DNA of 64,000 bases from Nitrososphaerales archaeon (GTDB lineage: Archaea > Thermoproteota > Nitrososphaeria > Nitrososphaerales > Gagatemarchaeaceae), in NCBI GenBank assembly GCA_032906765.1, contig JAJTZB010000001.1:62001-126000 (forward strand), read 5' to 3'. The notes beneath the pieces are model-generated. The model saw only the letters and a program-made list of their open reading frames with translations, made no database searches and had not been told where the DNA came from. Position 1 is the first letter of the stretch. The number at the start of each line of letters is the position of its first letter. A program made the translations under genes and the position numbers. Shown here in pieces: positions 7,851 through 17,360 of the stretch.

Positions 7851-10076
7851 CTACCTGTAGTACGGGACTGCGACCTTCTCCATCGGCTTGCCTTCTCTGG
7901 AGGAGCGGACCTTCTTTATTGCCTCCATGAAGTGCTCCATCTCCACGACCGCCTCTTCCACGTGCTTCGTGGCGTCGTCTGGTTTCGGATACTTCGAGAT
8001 GAACTTCTGCAGGACTATGGAAACCGCAGTGTTGGTGAGGGATGACATGTCGGCACCGCTGAAGCCCTCTGTCATGTCTACTATCCTGTCTATGTCCACA
8101 TCCTTGGTCACTGGCACGCCCTTCATGTGGATCTTCAGGATCTCCCTCCTTGCCTCTTTGTCAGGGAGGGGTATCTGGATCAGCTTGTCGAACCTCCCCG
8201 CCCTCAGCAGCGCAGGGTCGACCATGTCTATCCTGTTTGTGGCTGCGAGCACGACGACTCCTTGGAGGCTCTGGATTCCGTCAAGTTCCGTGAGTAGTTG
8301 GCTGACTACCCTCTCCGTCACCATGCTGTCTCCCCCCATTCCCCTCGTCGGGGCAATGGCGTCCACCTCGTCGAAGAAGATCACGCAAGGCGACGCTTGG
8401 CGGGCTCTCCGGAATACCTCCCTGATTCCTCTCTCGGACTCGCCTACCCACTTGCTGAGCAGCTCAGGTCCGCGGACGCTGATGAAGTTCGCCTCGCTCT
8501 CCGTGGCTACTGCCTTTGCGAGCAGCGTCTTCCCTGTGCCCGACGGGCCGAAGAGCAGTATCCCCCTCGGCATGGTGTACCCAATCTTGTCGTAAAGGTT
8601 CGGGTACTTCAGCGGCCATTCGACGGCCTCCTGAAGCTCCTTCTTCACTGTCTCGAGGCCGCCGATTTCGCTCCACTGGACGTCAGGAGTCTCCAAATAG
8701 ACCTCCCTCATAGCGGAAGGCATCACGTCCTTCAGCGCGTCCTCGAAGTCGACCATCGTGACTATCAGCTTATCCAGCGTCTCGGGGCTGAGCCTGTCCT
8801 CCTTGAGCCTGATGTCAGGGAGGTTCCTCCTCAGCGTCTTCATCGCTGCCTCCTTGCAGAGGCCCTCCAGGTCTGCGCCAACGAATCCGTGGGAGACGGC
8901 AGCTAACCTCTCTAGGTCCACCACCTTGTCCGAACTGACGTTCTTTTCGCCGTCGATGTTCTGGACGAGGGGCATGTGCCTCGTGTGGATTTGGAGAATC
9001 TCAAGCCTTCCCTTCTTGTCCGGCACCTTGATCTCAATCTCCCTGTCGAACCTTCCCGGCCTCCTCAGCGCAGGGTCAATAGCGTTCGGCCTGTTGGTCG
9101 CTGCGATGACTATCACCTTGCCCCTCGCTTCCAGTCCGTCCATCAGTGACAGGAGTTGGCTTACGACCCTCCTCTCAACTTCGCCTGTGACTTCCTCCCT
9201 TTTCGGCGCTATCGAGTCGATCTCGTCGATGAAGATTATTGTCGGCGCCTTCTCCCTCGCCTCCTTGAATATCTCCCTCAGCCTCGCCTCGGACTCTCCG
9301 TAGAACTTGCTCATGATCTCGGGGCCACTGATCGGGATGAAGTGCGCGTTGCTCTCCGTGGCTACTGCCTTTGCGAGCAGCGTCTTCCCTGTGCCCGGGG
9401 GACCATACAGGAGCACTCCCTTTGGAGCCTCAACCCCGAGCTTCTCGAAGATTTCAGGGTGGCGGAGGGGAAGCTCGATCATCTCCCTCACCTTCTGTAT
9501 CTCGTCCTTCAGCCCGCCGATGTCCTCGTAGGTGACCTGTGGGACTCCCCTCAGGGCCTCGCCCTTCTCGGAGATGACGAAGACGGTCCTCTGGGTGATT
9601 AACGCAGCGTCCGCGACCGGGCTGACGCCGACCACCTGGAATGTCAGTCGGCCTCCGAAGTAGGGAATCATTATGTTGTCGCCCTTGGTTACGGGCACGC
9701 TCTCGAGCGCGTCGGCCAGGTACCTCTCGTCGATCGGAGGCACTGCCTCGAGCGGTGCAACCACGACCTTCTCGGCGGGGGGCGCCTTCACCTTCTTGAC
9801 CGCCACCACGTCGCCGATCGCGACACCCGCGTTGTTCCTGATCAGACCATCAATCCTGACTATGCCCCTGCCCTCGTCCGACGGGTAGAGCGGAAGGCAC
9901 TTCGCGACTGTCCTTCGCTTTCCCTTTATCTCGATTACGTCGCCCGTCGAAGCGTCGAGAGCGTCCATGGCGTCATAATCTATCCTGGCCACGCCGCGCC
10001 CCACATCTCTGGTGTACGCTTCTAGGACCTTCAGTTGCACTTGTTGCTGGCTCACGCCCGAACCACTCTCAGACAA
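7851..10076 (-). CDS. Cdc48/VCP-type AAA+ ATPase
   Basis: A 741-residue double-ring AAA ATPase of the Cdc48/p97 family. The N-terminal substrate-binding domain (residues 1-180, with [20 protein letters not shown]) is followed by D1 (Walker A GPPGTGKT, Walker [27 protein letters not shown]) and D2 ([38 protein letters not shown]). D2 Walker A has Ser in place of the usual Pro. It unfolds or extracts proteins, in archaea often feeding the proteasome. The C-terminus PYYR resembles an HbYX-type proteasome docking tail. Its start overlaps the hsp20 end by eight bases, so the two are one operon. Confidence 0.97.
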   Translation of the reverse strand: MSESGSGVSQQQVQLKVLEAYTRDVGRGVARIDYDAMDALDASTGDVIEIKGKRRTVAKCLPLYPSDEGRGIVRIDGLIRNNAGVAIGDVVAVKKVKAPPAEKVVVAPLEAVPPIDERYLADALESVPVTKGDNIMIPYFGGRLTFQVVGVSPVADAALITQRTVFVISEKGEALRGVPQVTYEDIGGLKDEIQKVREMIELPLRHPEIFEKLGVEAPKGVLLYGPPGTGKTLLAKAVATESNAHFIPISGPEIMSKFYGESEARLREIFKEAREKAPTIIFIDEIDSIAPKREEVTGEVERRVVSQLLSLMDGLEARGKVIVIAATNRPNAIDPALRRPGRFDREIEIKVPDKKGRLEILQIHTRHMPLVQNIDGEKNVSSDKVVDLERLAAVSHGFVGADLEGLCKEAAMKTLRRNLPDIRLKEDRLSPETLDKLIVTMVDFEDALKDVMPSAMREVYLETPDVQWSEIGGLETVKKELQEAVEWPLKYPNLYDKIGYTMPRGILLFGPSGTGKTLLAKAVATESEANFISVRGPELLSKWVGESERGIREVFRRARQASPCVIFFDEVDAIAPTRGMGGDSMVTERVVSQLLTELDGIQSLQGVVVLAATNRIDMVDPALLRAGRFDKLIQIPLPDKEARREILKIHMKGVPVTKDVDIDRIVDMTEGFSGADMSSLTNTAVSIVLQKFISKYPKPDDATKHVEEAVVEMEHFMEAIKKVRSSREGKPMEKVAVPYYR

Positions 10077-10575
10077 CGTTAACCCTCCTTGAGCCCTTAT
10101 TAGCCTTGTCCTTCAATGAGAACGAAATCTCAAGGACACCGTTCCTGTACTCTGCTTTGCCGGATTCTGGCTCAACCTGTGCCTTGAGTTGGATCTCGGC
10201 CCTGTACTTCCTCCCATCCCTCTCGGCCTTCAGCATGGCATTCCCGTCAGTGGCCGATATTTCGATGTCGCCCTTCTCGACGCCGGGCATGTCGAGCACG
10301 AGTCTGAGCACGCCATTCTTCAGGTCCAGCGCCTGTTCCGTGAGCGGAACCCTGTAGCCGTCCGCATGCTGAGGATTGTCGCCAAAGAACTGGACGCTCG
10401 GCTTGCCTTCTGGCCCCAAGCGCATCTGGAAACCAGCCATGAACGGTTTCGAGAAGATCTTAGACCCGGAGATACCCTCCCTGACTGCCTCCTGGATGTC
10501 CTTCTCGAACTCTTCGAAATACCTGTCGAGTTCGTCGAGCATGTCCCTCAAGTTCCTTCTCTTGTCGTCGCTCAT
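10069..10575 (-). CDS. Hsp20/alpha-crystallin small heat-shock protein
   Basis: A 168-residue small heat-shock protein. The N-terminal 60 residues are helical and acidic (DELDRYFEEFEKD). The alpha-crystallin domain occupies about 75-165 with VLRLVLDMPGVEKGDIEISA and a C-terminal strand GVLEISFSLKD. It holds unfolding proteins in the cytoplasm and here probably hands them to the co-transcribed Cdc48 ATPase, since the coding regions overlap by eight bases. The upstream region has a TATA-like stretch and a perfect palindrome placed where a repressor could block transcription. Confidence 0.93.
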   Translation of the reverse strand: MSDDKRRNLRDMLDELDRYFEEFEKDIQEAVREGISGSKIFSKPFMAGFQMRLGPEGKPSVQFFGDNPQHADGYRVPLTEQALDLKNGVLRLVLDMPGVEKGDIEISATDGNAMLKAERDGRKYRAEIQLKAQVEPESGKAEYRNGVLEISFSLKDKANKGSRRVNVV

Positions 10576-10588
10576 GCGATTAAGAAGA

Positions 10589-10613
10589 GGTTAATTAACC
10601 AGATATTAATTAA
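10589..10613 (-). promoter_or_regulatory. hsp20-cdc48 promoter with palindromic operator candidate
   Basis: On the minus strand TTAATTAATATC (10602-10613) is placed as a TATA element about 33 nt before the ATG. Between it and the start lies the perfect 12-base palindrome GGTTAATTAACC (10589-10600). A palindrome around the transcription start fits repressor control of a heat-shock operon. The regulator is unknown. Confidence 0.5.
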
Positions 10614-10701
10614 CTTTCCCTCGGACGCACCTATTTTGACGCAAGTCGAGTGTAGACGCGACGCAAACCCTCACTTCCCCGTGGCGCAATTTCCCCACCC
10701 T

Positions 10702-11136
10702 TCAGTCGAGGGTCAATAGTCGGAACCCGAATTCTCGAACGGCCTTCCGGACCGAATACGAAAGCCCCACGCGGCCGTTGCAGGCCACATTGACGTACAC
10801 AACGCCGTCAACCTGGCCGCTCTCAATTGCATACTTGTAATCAGTCATCTGGGCCTTGACCTCACTTGAAGGGTAGAGACGGCCAGTCTTCACCTCGTAC
10901 ACGGTTCTGGTGGTGTCGTCGTAGAGGTCAGGATAGATTTTCTCCCGCCGAGAGTTTCGGAATATCCGCCCTGATTCAGGCTTGACCCCTTGGTCAAACA
11001 GCCATCGTCGTGCGATGCTCTTTCCGTAGTCACCTATCGCGTTCGCGCCAAACCTGCTGACTGATTCTTCATCAAGACTACGGTAGATAGCAGTATCGAA
11101 GCGACGCCGCCTACCCTCCCAAGGGTTCGCTTCTTG
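10702..11136 (-). pseudogene. PD-(D/E)XK-like nuclease remnant without a start codon
   Basis: An open minus-strand frame of 144 codons runs from an in-frame TGA at 11137-11139 down to the stop at 10702. It includes YPDLYDD, then YEVKTG and a Q-x-x-DY helix, the arrangement of a restriction-endonuclease-like core (D...ExK...Q). The only standard start, GTG at 10902, falls immediately before YEVKTG and would remove the first catalytic Asp. Residues upstream (EANPWEGRRRRFDTAIYRSL, then GDYGKSIARRWLFDQG) look coding. The likely reading is a 5'-truncated or mutated nuclease gene; some toxin nucleases have a similar C-terminal core. A non-standard start cannot be excluded. Confidence 0.5.
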
Positions 11137-11139
11137 TCA

Positions 11140-11389
11140 GCTCCACACAAATAGCGACAATCTGATTTTAAGCGCCCCCAAAAGAGTATGCTACTGCGAT
11201 GGGATTTCTCGTCTCCTGAGGAGCTGCCTTAGGTGTCTCATGAAGCCGAATATGTGTGGCCACGACGCAAGACCGTGACAACTCGACAGGAATACCCAAT
11301 GGGTCACATAACCGCGAGATCGGTCCGGGAACTGCATAGTTGACCACGACCCAAGAGTGAAATAACTGCACTTGGGGTTAGATCACGAC
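11140..11389. other. Intergenic stretch between nuclease remnant and HTH operon
   Basis: No convincing gene was seen. The only structure noted is GAAATAAC at 11359-11366, centred about 28 nt before GTG 11390 and probably the promoter of the regulator operon. Confidence 0.4.
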
Positions 11390-12001
11390 GTGAACGACAA
11401 TGAATCCTTTGAGCTGTTAGCATCGAGGTCTCGGCTGAGAATCGCGGCCCTCCTTTCAACTAGACCGAGGACCCTCGGTGAATTGGCGAACGAGACTGGA
11501 GTGTCCGTCCAAGCGGTGCTGAAGCACCTCGAGAAGCTCAACAGGCTGGGGATTCTCGAGAAGAGGAAGATTTCGGGGAAGAGCATTTCGGTGCGGAAGC
11601 TGTATTCAATCAAAGGGGCGCATGTGGGAAACTTCTCGACCGGGGACATCACGATAGTCAGCGTGACAAAGAGGCAGCCCGCCGGGCATAGGAGCAAGGA
11701 CCCAGTCGGAGAGATGCAGAACTTGGCAGAGGACGTCCTAGTCCAGAAAAGGAGGATTAGGGAACAGGCCAGGAAACTCGGCCGGGAGATAGGCGAACTT
11801 GTGGAATCAGAGGAAAGACTAAACGGTCTGGTTCAGTCTCTGGATCTCGATGACGAAGAGCGGCTGGTCCTCCTGACTGCATTCACCGAAGAGACCCTCG
11901 AGGATGCTGAGAAGGCGCTTGCGAGGACCCACGGTCTGACCGACCCTAGAAGGTCTTTAGAGAGGGCAATTGGGAAGGCGAGAAGGGTTGGCAAGAAGTA
12001 A
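11390..12001 (+). CDS. ArsR-like winged-helix regulator with C-terminal helical domain
   Basis: A 203-residue cytoplasmic DNA-binding protein. Residues 5-75 form a winged helix: SRLRIAALLSTRP, then TLGELANETGVSVQAVLKHL as the helix-turn-helix, then GILEKRKISGKSISVRKLY as the wing. Residues 110-200 are long charged helices that could form a dimer coiled coil. GTG 11390 is preferred over the in-frame TTG 11372 because the TATA-like box is correctly spaced to it. It heads a run with surE, a membrane protein, ABCE1 and trm5. No ligand-binding cysteines of metal sensors were seen. What it senses is unknown. Confidence 0.85.
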   Translation: MNDNESFELLASRSRLRIAALLSTRPRTLGELANETGVSVQAVLKHLEKLNRLGILEKRKISGKSISVRKLYSIKGAHVGNFSTGDITIVSVTKRQPAGHRSKDPVGEMQNLAEDVLVQKRRIREQARKLGREIGELVESEERLNGLVQSLDLDDEERLVLLTAFTEETLEDAEKALARTHGLTDPRRSLERAIGKARRVGKK

Positions 12002-12833
12002 GAAACTCGTGATGGTGACGAACGACGACAGCGTCCAGAGCAACGGAATCATCGACCTTGCGAGGGCAATAGCGAAGTTCGCAGACGTGACCATAGTCGC
12101 CCCCGAACAGCCGCAGAGCGCGACGGCCCTAAGCCTGACGTTCCACAAACCGCTGCGGGTCAGCCAGGTCGACAGGGAGGAGTTCAGGGCGTACGCTGTG
12201 TCAGGCAGCCCAGGCGACTGCGTCATGATCGGTGTCAACAAGCTCCTGCCAAGGCTTCCTGACCTGGTGGCCTCAGGAATCAACATCGGGGACAACAACA
12301 CATTTCAGGATGTGCTCGCGTCGGGCACGGTCGCGGCTGCTCTCGAGGCTGCGCTGACAGGCATCCCAGCGATAGCCTTTTCCATGGAGGTGAGGAGTGA
12401 ATCCCTCTTCGCCCTCGAGTACGACCAGCCTGATTTCAAAAAGGCGGCAGAGTTCGCCGCCGAGATAGTCAGAGATGTCCTCGAGCACGGGATGCCGAAC
12501 GGAGCCGAGCTGCTGAACGTCAACTTCCCGTCCAAGGTCGACTCGGGGACGGAGATAGAACTCACTGAAGTCGGAAGGAGGAAGTATACTGACAAGGTCC
12601 TCGTGAGGAAGGACCCCCACGGGAGGGCATACTACTGGCTGTTCGGAGAGCGCCTGTCAGAGTTCCCAGAGAACTCGGACGCAGAGGCAGTCCTGATAAA
12701 GAGACGGGTCTCGATCACACCGCTCAATCTCCGGATGTCCGGTCCGATCACTGACGGTCTTCGCAGGATGAGAGAAAGGGTCGAGGAGAGGTTGGAAGGA
12801 ACGAGACGAAGGCGATTCTCGAAGGGTAAATAG
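11988..12833 (+). CDS. surE: SurE-type 5'/3'-nucleotidase
   Basis: A 281-residue SurE phosphatase that dephosphorylates nucleoside monophosphates, needing a divalent metal. The N-terminal metal motif VTNDDSVQSNG carries the Asp-Asp pair; the usual Gly after it is Ser. VAPEQPQSATALSLT and SGSPGDCVMIG are the next conserved loops and SGINIGDNN supplies the last metal-binding Asn. The start lies inside the end of the regulator gene (TTG 11988; TTG 11970 is also possible), which suggests coupled translation. The long C-terminal arm, with basic residues at the very end, is a little longer than in bacterial SurE. Confidence 0.92.
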   Translation: MARSKKLVMVTNDDSVQSNGIIDLARAIAKFADVTIVAPEQPQSATALSLTFHKPLRVSQVDREEFRAYAVSGSPGDCVMIGVNKLLPRLPDLVASGINIGDNNTFQDVLASGTVAAALEAALTGIPAIAFSMEVRSESLFALEYDQPDFKKAAEFAAEIVRDVLEHGMPNGAELLNVNFPSKVDSGTEIELTEVGRRKYTDKVLVRKDPHGRAYYWLFGERLSEFPENSDAEAVLIKRRVSITPLNLRMSGPITDGLRRMRERVEERLEGTRRRRFSKGK

Positions 12834-12834
12834 C

Positions 12835-13362
12835 ATGAATCGCGCAAAGGTCAGAAACGTGAGACCTGCCCCCGGAGGATGGTCCGAGGTGGCTGAGGCG
12901 ATGCGCACACTGAAGCTGTCCCTCCCCGTGAGGCTTCTGGTACCCTCGCTTCTCGTGACGTCCTACCCCAAGAACGCAATCGGATTCTCATTCGGGGGAG
13001 GGAGGGTCGGAGTTGCACTCGGTGCTGGGCTGTTCGGGGCCTCTCTCGCCCTTGGCGCGCTTCTTTATCCCGTCGCAGGCCTGCTGGGAGTAGGTTTCCC
13101 GCTCTGGCTGCTGGGGACGGCGGGGACTGCGATGTTCCTGAGCAGCCTGAAGCCAATCGCGTTTGTGAAGCCCCTCTGCTCCCGATGCAGGCTCTTGCCA
13201 ATCATTCAGGAGCACGAGGCGATCCACCTGTCCGGAGTCGAAAGCGACGACGATGTGTGGCGGTCGATGAGGTCGCGGCACAGCTGCGCGAGTCTCTCCC
13301 TCGACGGCGACCCGAGCATCTGCTGGTTCTGCCCAATTCCAAGGCGATTGAAAGAGCACTGA
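12835..13362 (+). CDS. Cys-rich membrane protein between surE and ABCE1
   Basis: A 175-residue protein not recognised. Residues 45-105 contain two or three membrane segments (VGVALGAGLFGASLALGALL and WLLGTAGTAMFLS). The C-terminal 65 residues are soluble and carry paired cysteines: CSRC near 118, HSC near 150 and CWFC near 164. This spacing suggests one zinc or Fe-S site built from CxxC pairs. It starts one base after the surE stop and ends 10 bp before ABCE1, so it is in the same operon. A link to Fe-S supply for ABCE1 is a guess from position only. Confidence 0.75.
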   Translation: MNRAKVRNVRPAPGGWSEVAEAMRTLKLSLPVRLLVPSLLVTSYPKNAIGFSFGGGRVGVALGAGLFGASLALGALLYPVAGLLGVGFPLWLLGTAGTAMFLSSLKPIAFVKPLCSRCRLLPIIQEHEAIHLSGVESDDDVWRSMRSRHSCASLSLDGDPSICWFCPIPRRLKEH

Positions 13363-13372
13363 GGGTACGGTA

Positions 13373-15184
13373 ATGGTACACAGAGTTGCTGTGGTGGACC
13401 GCGATCTTTGCCAGACGAAAAAGTGCGGGTTGGAGTGCATAAAGGAATGTCCGGTCAACATCAACGGAGAGGAGTGCATCGTCCTCGACAATGAGAAGAT
13501 CGCCCTAATCTCGGAGGAGTTGTGCATCGGCTGCGGAATCTGCGTGAAGGTCTGCCCCTTCGATGCAATAGACATACTGAACCTCAGCGAGGAGCTGAAG
13601 ACCGACAAGATACATCAGTACGGGGTCAACTCCTTCCGCCTCTTCAGGATCCCCATCGTCCGCAAGGGCCAGGTTGTTGGCCTTGTGGGAAGGAACGGTA
13701 TCGGCAAGTCGACCGCGCTGAAGATACTCGCAGGGGCGCTCATCCCGAACCTAGGGGACTACGAGCGGGAGGCGACGTGGGGAAGGTTTCTGTCCTACCT
13801 CAGCGGGCGGGAGATGAAGGAGCACTTCGAAAGGGTTGAGGACGAAGAGCTTAGGGTCTCGCTCAAACCCCAAGCGGTTTACAAGATTCCGGAGGCGTGG
13901 CGGGGCGACGCGGATTCGTTGCTCCGCAAGATGGACGAGACAAAGAGCTTCGACAGGGTGGTGGAAGCGCTGGGCCTTCGGGAAGCCTTGGGGAAGAAGG
14001 TCCCTGACCTGAGCGGAGGAGAGCTTCAGAGAGTCGCAGTAGCTGCCGCAGCGATGAAGAGCGCTGACCTCTACCTCTTCGACGAACCCTCCTCCTACAA
14101 CGACGTCTACCAGAGGCTCGCCGTTTCAAAGCTAATCCGGAGCCTTGCAGAGTCTGGCAAGGCTGTCCTTGTGGTCGAGCACGACATCGCGTTCCTGGAC
14201 TACGTCGCGGACTACGTCCAGATAATCTACGGCGAGCCCGGAGCCTATGGAGTCGTCTCGGGGCTCTACGCTTCGAGGACGGGTATCAATGCGCTCCTCG
14301 ACGGCTACCTTCCACAGGAGAACATCAGGTTCAGGGATCACCCCGTCTCTTTCGGGCAGAGGTCTGCAGTGGAGACAATCGAAAGCGAGACGCCAGTGGC
14401 GAGCTATTCGACGCTGAAGAAGGCGTACGATGCCTTCAAGCTGATTGTGGCCGGGGGCGTCATCAATCAGGGGACGATACTCGGAGTGGTCGGAGCAAAC
14501 GCCCTCGGGAAGACCACATTCCTGAAGATGATTGCGGGCGAGGAGAAGCCTGACGACGGGGAGGTCTCCATCGACGCCAAGGTCGCATACAAGCCGCAGT
14601 ACCTGTCCTCCGAGTTCCAGGGCACTGTCAGCGAATTCTACTCGGCCGTCCTGGGCAACAAGTACGACGACCCCGTCCTCCAAGACTCCCTGGCAACCCC
14701 CCTGAGGATGGAGAAGCTCCTCGCGAGAAACGTGGGGGAGCTGAGCGGCGGCGAGCTGCAGAAGGTGGCGATAGTCGCGACGATGGCCCAGGACGCGGAA
14801 GTCTACGCACTCGACGAGCCCTCTGCATTCCTTGACGTCGAGGACAGGTTCGTGGTTGCTCGCGCGATAAACAGGATGGTGAAGACACGGGGGAAGGCGG
14901 CCATTGTCATAGACCACGACCTTCAGGTGGTCGACCTGATCTCAGACAGGTTGATGGTATTCGGAGGCTCGCCCGGCGTGAGCGGCGAGGCCACGCCGCC
15001 CCTTCAGAAGGACGACGGGATGAACACATTCCTCAAGCAGATTGGATTGACTTACAGGAGGGATGTCAACACAGGCCGCCCGAGGGTCAACAAGCCCGAA
15101 AGCAAACTCGACCGGGAGCAGAAGTCAAGGGGGGCGTACTACTACGTCCCCGCACAGGGTGAGGAAAGTGCCCAGGCCGACTAG
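13373..15184 (+). CDS. ABCE1/Rli1 ribosome-recycling ATPase
   Basis: A 603-residue ABCE1, the Fe-S ABC ATPase that splits ribosomes after termination. The N-terminal ferredoxin-like domain has CxxxxCxxxCxxxCP-type cysteines (CQTKKCGLECIKECP) and CIGCGICVKVCPF, enough for two [4Fe-4S] clusters. The first nucleotide domain has Walker A GRNGIGKST and signature LSGGELQRVA; the second has GANALGKTT and LSGGELQKVA. The hinge and C-terminal stretch are present. The second Walker A has Ala-Leu where Gly is common. It overlaps the start of trm5 by 17 bases, so the two are translated from one message. Confidence 0.97.
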   Translation: MVHRVAVVDRDLCQTKKCGLECIKECPVNINGEECIVLDNEKIALISEELCIGCGICVKVCPFDAIDILNLSEELKTDKIHQYGVNSFRLFRIPIVRKGQVVGLVGRNGIGKSTALKILAGALIPNLGDYEREATWGRFLSYLSGREMKEHFERVEDEELRVSLKPQAVYKIPEAWRGDADSLLRKMDETKSFDRVVEALGLREALGKKVPDLSGGELQRVAVAAAAMKSADLYLFDEPSSYNDVYQRLAVSKLIRSLAESGKAVLVVEHDIAFLDYVADYVQIIYGEPGAYGVVSGLYASRTGINALLDGYLPQENIRFRDHPVSFGQRSAVETIESETPVASYSTLKKAYDAFKLIVAGGVINQGTILGVVGANALGKTTFLKMIAGEEKPDDGEVSIDAKVAYKPQYLSSEFQGTVSEFYSAVLGNKYDDPVLQDSLATPLRMEKLLARNVGELSGGELQKVAIVATMAQDAEVYALDEPSAFLDVEDRFVVARAINRMVKTRGKAAIVIDHDLQVVDLISDRLMVFGGSPGVSGEATPPLQKDDGMNTFLKQIGLTYRRDVNTGRPRVNKPESKLDREQKSRGAYYYVPAQGEESAQAD

Positions 15185-15995
15185 GGGAGCCCTGGAGAAG
15201 ACAGGAGTCGATGCAGCATCCGGGCGCACTGAGACAGGAATCGACGTCATTGGCGATATCGCAATCGTGAGGCTGACCGGGGCGGCGTCGGAAGGCGAGA
15301 AGCTTGCCGCAGCTGTTCTTTCGGAGATGAAGAACGTGAAGTGCGTCTTCGGTCAGGAGGGCGGGATCGAGGGGGAGTTCAGGCTGAGGCGATTGAGACA
15401 CCTGGCAGGAGAAGACAGGACTCTCACGACACACAGGGAGAACGGCTGCTCGTACAAAGTCGATGTCGCGAAGTGCTATTTCTCTCCCCGGCTTTCGACA
15501 GAGAGGCTGAGGGTCGCTGAGTCGGTGAGGAGCGGGGAGGACGTGCTGAACATGTTCGCAGGGGTCGGACCGTTCTCAATCCCGATAGCGAAGAAGAGGA
15601 AGACGAGGGTGACCAGCTGCGAGCTGAACCCCTACGCATGCGACCTGCACAGGGAGAACAACGAGCTGAACAGGGTATCTAGACTCGTCGACGTAATACA
15701 CTCGGACGCGATGATGCTGCCCTCGAGGGTCGGGTTCAAATTCGACCGAATACTGATGCCCCATCCTTCTGCGACCTTCAGGTTCCTGCCAGTCGCCCTG
15801 TCCCTGCTGAAGCCCGGGGGAGTGATTCACTACTATCGCCACGTGTTGGGAAGAGACGTTGCAGAGGCTTCCGAGAACCTGGACAGAGAGCTCTCCGCCG
15901 CCCTGACCGCTGGGACGAAGTGGACCGTCAGGAGGGTAAGAGAGGTCGGCCCGAGGTGGGTCGAGATGGCGGCAGAGATCCGGCCTGCCAGCTAG
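15168..15995 (+). CDS. Trm5-type tRNA (guanine37-N1)-methyltransferase
   Basis: A 275-residue class I SAM methyltransferase of the Trm5/TYW2 family, which modifies G37 of tRNAs next to the anticodon. The SAM loop is NMFAGVGPFSIPIAK near residue 130, followed by CELNPYACDLH and the catalytic-site stretch RILMPHPSA (family form N/MPxP). HYYRHVLG near the end is also typical. The order of domains fits Trm5 better than the aminocarboxypropyl transferase Taw2. GTG 15168 is chosen because GGTGAGGAAA precedes it and because further upstream the frame lies wholly inside ABCE1. Confidence 0.9.
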   Translation: MPRPTRGALEKTGVDAASGRTETGIDVIGDIAIVRLTGAASEGEKLAAAVLSEMKNVKCVFGQEGGIEGEFRLRRLRHLAGEDRTLTTHRENGCSYKVDVAKCYFSPRLSTERLRVAESVRSGEDVLNMFAGVGPFSIPIAKKRKTRVTSCELNPYACDLHRENNELNRVSRLVDVIHSDAMMLPSRVGFKFDRILMPHPSATFRFLPVALSLLKPGGVIHYYRHVLGRDVAEASENLDRELSAALTAGTKWTVRRVREVGPRWVEMAAEIRPAS

Positions 15996-17308
15996 AATGG
16001 AAGGCTCTGGCTGTACCTGTAGATGTGAGCGATAATCCCGAACGAGACCAAGACCGCCCCGACGTCGAAGAGGGCCATGTTCCTCAACCCCTGCGATATC
16101 GCGGAGACGGCTAGGCCGTTCAGCGCCACCTGGGCGAAGACAAGGAGGAAGAACAAGGTGACCACCCACTTCTTCGAGAGAATCTGACCCATCGGCGAGA
16201 CCGCCTTCCTGACACGCTCCTTCGACTTGATGTACCTGAGGAACGCATACGTCAGCCCGAATGAGATGATTGTGACTCCAATTATGGAGGCGAAGTAAAG
16301 CTGGGGGGGGACGAGGAGCCTCGCGAGAGTCGGCAGCGACGTGTTGGGGTTGATGTAGAAGCCCCAGGCTGTAGTGACTAGGATCTGCGCGATGCTCGTG
16401 ATGCCGAGAGCTGTGAAGAATGGCCTGTCCCTCCAGTTCAGCTTCTTGGAGGTGTCGACGAACGGGATGACCAGCGCCATTAGGAAGAGGAGACCAGGCA
16501 TCAGGCCGCCCATCACGAACTTGTCGAACTCCGTCCTGAGGAGCGCGTAGATCCCGGTCAAATACCACTCGGGGATCGTGAGTGCAGGGTTGCTCGGGCT
16601 GTAGGGGATGCTGAGCTGGACTGGGAATATGCCCGCGATTATGAAGATTCCACCCATCACGGCTGAGACGATTGGCAGGTCGAAGACTAGGTACCGCGGA
16701 AAATGTATGAACACGAGAACAATCATAATCATCGGCAGTACGAAGACGTGATAGGAGTAGAGCCTCAGGACGAAGTCAGTGAAGCCGGACCCGAAGGTCG
16801 CCAGCCTCAGCGCCCCCCCAATCAGCGGGGAGGCGTTCGCCAAAGATGAGCCGATCTCGATTGCGAGGCCCGCCCTCTGGTTGAAGATCAGGTCGTAGCC
16901 GGTGTAAGCTTCGACCCCAGTTATGATTCCGAGGATGATCCCGGTCACCCAGAGCACCTCGTTCTTGATCTTGAACCTGCCGCTGAAGTACTGATAGTAC
17001 ATGTGGAGAATCGCAAGAAGGACCATCGCATTGGATGCCGTGTAGTGGATGTTCCGGAGCAGCCAGCCATACGGAACCTGGTCGTTGATTCGCGCGACGC
17101 TGCTGAAAGCGCATGTGATGCTGCCGCAGCCCGCGAGCGTTGGCTGGTAGTAGATCATGAGGAACCCGCCGGTCACACCGAGGAGAAGGAAGGTTATCCC
17201 CGTGAGGACGCCCAAGTATCCTAGAGGGCTCACGAACCTCTTCGGGAAGGTATACTGTATCCCCATCCAGACCGTCCTCTCTAGCCCGTCGACGATCCAG
17301 TGGTACAA
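15992..17308 (-). CDS. Cytochrome b of a bc-type complex
   Basis: A 438-residue polytopic membrane protein joining the cytochrome b N- and C-terminal parts. The two haem-ligating helices each carry two His: IHYTASNAMVLLAILHMYY and YSYHVFVLPMIMIVLVFIHF. The quinol-site motif PEWYL (family PEWY) is at IPEWYLTGIYALLRTEFD. With the Rieske protein immediately upstream it should form the quinol-oxidising core of a respiratory bc complex; no cytochrome c1 is encoded here. TTG 17308 is the first standard start. The frame stays open upstream (PPRNLISK), so a non-standard CTG start a little earlier is possible. It overlaps the trm5 end by four bases convergently. Confidence 0.95.
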   Translation of the reverse strand: MYHWIVDGLERTVWMGIQYTFPKRFVSPLGYLGVLTGITFLLLGVTGGFLMIYYQPTLAGCGSITCAFSSVARINDQVPYGWLLRNIHYTASNAMVLLAILHMYYQYFSGRFKIKNEVLWVTGIILGIITGVEAYTGYDLIFNQRAGLAIEIGSSLANASPLIGGALRLATFGSGFTDFVLRLYSYHVFVLPMIMIVLVFIHFPRYLVFDLPIVSAVMGGIFIIAGIFPVQLSIPYSPSNPALTIPEWYLTGIYALLRTEFDKFVMGGLMPGLLFLMALVIPFVDTSKKLNWRDRPFFTALGITSIAQILVTTAWGFYINPNTSLPTLARLLVPPQLYFASIIGVTIISFGLTYAFLRYIKSKERVRKAVSPMGQILSKKWVVTLFFLLVFAQVALNGLAVSAISQGLRNMALFDVGAVLVSFGIIAHIYRYSQSLPF

Positions 17309-17360
17309 CTTCGATATCAGGTTCCTCGGCGGCTCTGCTTGCTGCGCCTGACTCGTCAGA

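Noticed and set aside
7888-9888. Several long plus-strand frames across the Cdc48 gene
   Set aside because: They are antisense to a strongly conserved AAA ATPase and have no family features.
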